The position numbers and the translations under genes are program-made. This document shows, piece after piece, positions 62,031 through 64,000 of a DNA stretch of 64,000 nucleotides; within the stretch, counting starts at the first letter, position 1, and every line of letters starts with the position of its first letter. The DNA lies in the NCBI RefSeq assembly GCF_040409795.1, contig NZ_CP099571.1, forward strand, positions 1,649,439 through 1,713,438, in the 5' to 3' direction. The notes under the pieces were generated by a model, which was given only the letters and a program-made list of their open reading frames with translations, did no database searches and had not been told where the DNA came from. This DNA comes from Polynucleobacter sp. MWH-UH19D. Its GTDB lineage: Bacteria > Pseudomonadota > Gammaproteobacteria > Burkholderiales > Burkholderiaceae.

Positions 62031-63122
62031 TTATTCGACTTCCTCTTCCTCGCTTAGAACATCTGTCACTACCGCAGATCCAGCTTTGACACCCAACTTT
62101 TCACGGATTTTTGCTTCGATCTCTTTGGCGATGTCTGGATTCTCTTTCAAGAATTCACGCACATTGTCTTTGCCTTGACCAATACGATCGCCGTTATAGC
62201 TATACCAAGAACCTGATTTTTCAACGATATCAGCCTCAACACCCATATCGATAATTTCACCTTCTCTTGAGATGCCCGCGCCATACATGATGTCAAAAAT
62301 AGCTTCGCGGAAAGGTGGAGAAACCTTATTCTTCACGACTTTCACACGAGTTTCATTACCAACAACTTCATCGCCTTTCTTGATGCTACCGATACGACGA
62401 ATATCCAACCGCATAGAAGCGTAGAACTTCAACGCATTACCACCAGTAGTTGTTTCTGGAGAACCAAACATCACGCCGATCTTCATACGAATCTGATTAA
62501 TGAAGATAACGGTTGTATTAGTACGCTTGATTGCCCCGGTAAGTTTGCGCAAGGCTTGGCTCATTAAGCGGGCCTGTAAACCTGGCAGAGAATCGCCCAT
62601 GTCGCCTTCAATTTCGGCTTTTGGTACCAATGCTGCAACCGAGTCCACCACGATTAAATCAATCGAACCAGAACGCACTAATGCGTCTGCAATTTCTAAA
62701 GCTTGTTCGCCAGTATCGGGTTGAGAAATTAAGAGGTTGTTTACGTCAACACCCAACTTGCCTGCGTACTGAACATCTAATGCGTGCTCAGCATCAATAA
62801 ATGCACAGGTGCCACCAAGCTTTTGCATCTCTGCAATTGCATGCAAAGTTAACGTGGTTTTACCGGATGACTCAGGTCCGTAAATTTCAATGACGCGACC
62901 ACGCGCAAGACCACCAACGCCGAGCGCAATATCCAAACCCAACGAACCGCTCGATACCACCTGAATATCTTGACTAATTTCAGCATCGCCCAATCTCATG
63001 ATTGAGCCTTTGCCAAATTGCTTTTCAATTTGCGCTAAAGCTGCTGTTAACGCCTTTTGCTTGTCTCCACTCATCCCCTCAAACTCTGAGGAGGCTGACT
63101 TTCTTTTCTCATCCAAGGCCAT
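62031..63122 (-). CDS. recA: Recombinase RecA
   Basis: RecA forms filaments on single-stranded DNA for strand exchange and triggers LexA cleavage. The 363-residue protein has [15 protein letters not shown] (Walker A), [20 protein letters not shown] (Walker B region), [14 protein letters not shown] and the acidic C-terminal tail EEEEVE. A near-perfect LexA box lies about 70 bp upstream. recX follows at once. Confidence 0.99.
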   Translation of the reverse strand: MALDEKRKSASSEFEGMSGDKQKALTAALAQIEKQFGKGSIMRLGDAEISQDIQVVSSGSLGLDIALGVGGLARGRVIEIYGPESSGKTTLTLHAIAEMQKLGGTCAFIDAEHALDVQYAGKLGVDVNNLLISQPDTGEQALEIADALVRSGSIDLIVVDSVAALVPKAEIEGDMGDSLPGLQARLMSQALRKLTGAIKRTNTTVIFINQIRMKIGVMFGSPETTTGGNALKFYASMRLDIRRIGSIKKGDEVVGNETRVKVVKNKVSPPFREAIFDIMYGAGISREGEIIDMGVEADIVEKSGSWYSYNGDRIGQGKDNVREFLKENPDIAKEIEAKIREKLGVKAGSAVVTDVLSEEEEVE

Positions 63123-63192
63123 TTTTATTCCTTTTTCGCTTTGTATTGGGCTATTTCCCGAAGTTTTATCTACTTTCCAACAACTTAGGAGT

Positions 63193-63212
63193 TACTGTAT
63201 ATAAAAACAGTA
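63193..63212 (-). promoter_or_regulatory. LexA (SOS) box of recA
   Basis: TACTGT-N8-ACAGTA is a full-consensus CTGT-N8-ACAG box. On the minus strand it overlaps the likely promoter: TTGCAA (-35) lies just upstream and the -10 (TATACA or TACAGT) is inside the box, so LexA would block RNA polymerase. Confidence 0.93.
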
Positions 63213-63240
63213 TCCTTTGCAAGCGACTTTTTAAAAGAAT

Positions 63241-63774
63241 TTACGGATTTCCCACTAATCCATGCTCAATTGGGGTTCGATCCCAATAGAAAAAGAGCGG
63301 GATAGCTAGCGCCCAGATTACCCCAATCAGTATTAAACCGATAATTTGGCCACCAGACCCCCAGGATCCAGCCCCCAATCGAACGCCAGCCTCATAGGAC
63401 ATTGGACCGCAAATACCACCTAAAACAGCGCCCAGGATAGGCCTGCCTCGAAGCCAAGAGAGTGAGCCATTAATCGTAGTGGCTACCAATACCCATAAAA
63501 CCCACATCCAGACCGGGGAAAGATAGCTGGTAGGCCAAGAATCCTGGAAATTCAAATAATCCAGCTGCACTAGAAGGGTGTCAGCAACAATGCCGAAAAG
63601 CAATGCCCGACTCAAAAGTCGTAAGGACTGCTTAGGTTCATTCAAATGCCATATGTGAAAGGCGATGTACGCCAAGGTCAGCGGGACCGTCCAAAAAACT
63701 TGATGGTTGGCTGCGCCCAAGACACAAGCAAACCAGCCAAGTTGGAAAAAAACAAAGTTCCAAAATTTAGCCAT
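63241..63774 (-). CDS. DUF2878-type membrane protein
   Basis: This 177-residue protein has about five or six hydrophobic helices, begins MAKFWNFVFFQLGWFACVLGAA and contains RGRPILGAVLGGICGPMSYEAGVRLGA. The FQLGWFACVLGAA start and GPMSYEAG segment fit my memory of the DUF2878 family. It has no assigned function. It lies between recA and a tRNA gene, separated from both by control signals. Confidence 0.75.
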   Translation of the reverse strand: MAKFWNFVFFQLGWFACVLGAANHQVFWTVPLTLAYIAFHIWHLNEPKQSLRLLSRALLFGIVADTLLVQLDYLNFQDSWPTSYLSPVWMWVLWVLVATTINGSLSWLRGRPILGAVLGGICGPMSYEAGVRLGAGSWGSGGQIIGLILIGVIWALAIPLFFYWDRTPIEHGLVGNP

Positions 63775-63794
63775 GAATGAATACTAAGGCAGCC

Positions 63795-63826
63795 CAAGAA
63801 AAAAGCCATTGCAGTACGCAATGGCT
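63795..63826 (-). terminator. Rho-independent terminator of the tRNA-Met gene
   Basis: On the minus strand, AGCCATTGC and GCAATGGCT pair perfectly across GTACT and are followed by TTTTTT. It lies 9 bp beyond the end of the tRNA. Confidence 0.88.
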
Positions 63827-63834
63827 CTCGAATT

Positions 63835-63911
63835 TGGTGGCGAATCAGGGATTTGAACCCCGGACCTGCGGATTATGATTCCGTCGCTCTAACCAACTGA
63901 GCTAATTCGCC
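63835..63911 (-). tRNA. tRNA-Met (CAT anticodon, probably elongator)
   Basis: Read on the minus strand, the 7-bp acceptor arms GGCGAAT and ATTCGCC, the D-arm AGCTCAGTTGGTTAGAGC, an anticodon loop ATCATAA with anticodon CAT, and the T-arm GGGGTTCGAATCCC give a complete 77-nt tRNA with encoded CCA. CAT is shared by initiator, elongator and lysidine-modified Ile tRNAs. The paired first acceptor base argues against initiator; elongator Met is preferred over Ile2 by overall similarity. Confidence 0.9.
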
Positions 63912-64000
63912 GAAGGTGTGATTGTAGCAAATTTCACTCCATATCGCTATGTGAAATAGTTTTAATTCTTTCGTCTTTGGAAACGGAATTTTCACGGTCT
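63912..64000. other. Upstream region of the tRNA gene
   Basis: A TACAAT -10 hexamer (minus strand, 63921-63926) lies 9 bp before the tRNA. Further upstream, ATTTCAC (63931-63937) and GTGAAAT (63951-63957) form a 7-bp inverted repeat around the -35 region. No start codon of a neighbouring gene can be assigned before the window ends. Confidence 0.4.

Overview
The window looks like chromosomal DNA from a betaproteobacterium of the Burkholderiales, most like the small-genome, fairly AT-rich freshwater genus Polynucleobacter. This is judged from protein character and gene order: HrcA/CIRCE heat-shock control, a three-gene PntAA/PntAB/PntB transhydrogenase, a Bug/TctC-type binding protein, GlcDEF followed by YggS-ProC, and a pgk-pyk-fba-purC-purE-purK-Sua5 block. 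No database search was possible. Almost everything is core metabolism or information processing. I see no insertion sequence, prophage, CRISPR array, rRNA operon or toxin-antitoxin pair. One elongator-type tRNA-Met lies near the right end.

Layout, left to right. 0-5.5 kb: 5' end of hrcA (minus), nadK-recN (plus) and convergent glnE. 5.6-13.3 kb: yhdP, a nitrilase-family amidase and tldD, then aroG. 13.3-19.4 kb: a PduO-type cobalamin adenosyltransferase diverging from a tightly coupled glcD-glcE-glcF-yggS-proC run. 19.4-22.4 kb: recG-ubiA (minus). 22.4-27.9 kb: the classic queA-tgt-yajC-secD-secF series. 28-31.4 kb: purB-waaA (minus) and a glutathione S-transferase (plus). 31.4-36.7 kb: mnmA diverging from pntAA-pntAB-pntB, then an orphan tricarboxylate-type binding protein. 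36.8-38.9 kb: groES-groEL with a CIRCE operator and overlapping sigma32-like and sigma70-like promoters. 39-43 kb: a three-gene signalling operon (catalytically dead EAL protein, NarL/LuxR-type response regulator, BvgS-like hybrid kinase), followed by dacB. 44.5-52 kb: pgk-pyk-fba-purC-purE-purK-Sua5 (minus). 52.2-55.5 kb: ilvE, a small zinc-finger protein, waaF, an NTF2-like protein and an unrecognised conserved-looking protein. 55.5-64 kb: an M48 protease (minus), moaC (plus), an orphan type IV pilin, a TerC-family protein, sucC-sucD, recA-recX with a near-ideal LexA box, a DUF2878-type membrane protein and tRNA-Met.

The most noteworthy part is the 39.06-42.94 kb signalling operon. Its content (EAL protein, FixJ/NarL-type regulator, periplasmic-sensor phosphorelay kinase) is that of a compact BvgA/BvgS/BvgR-like system. 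It has a single sensor domain, no obvious PAS domain, and an EAL protein that has lost the residues needed for c-di-GMP hydrolysis. A perfect palindrome with TAGGA/TCCTA half-sites lies upstream and could be the regulator's own site. Other points worth a look are several start codons placed 6-7 nt after -10-like hexamers (possible leaderless mRNAs), an inverted repeat running into the aroG start codon, an orphan pilin with an 18-residue leader, and a dense group of small palindromes between pgk and ilvE.
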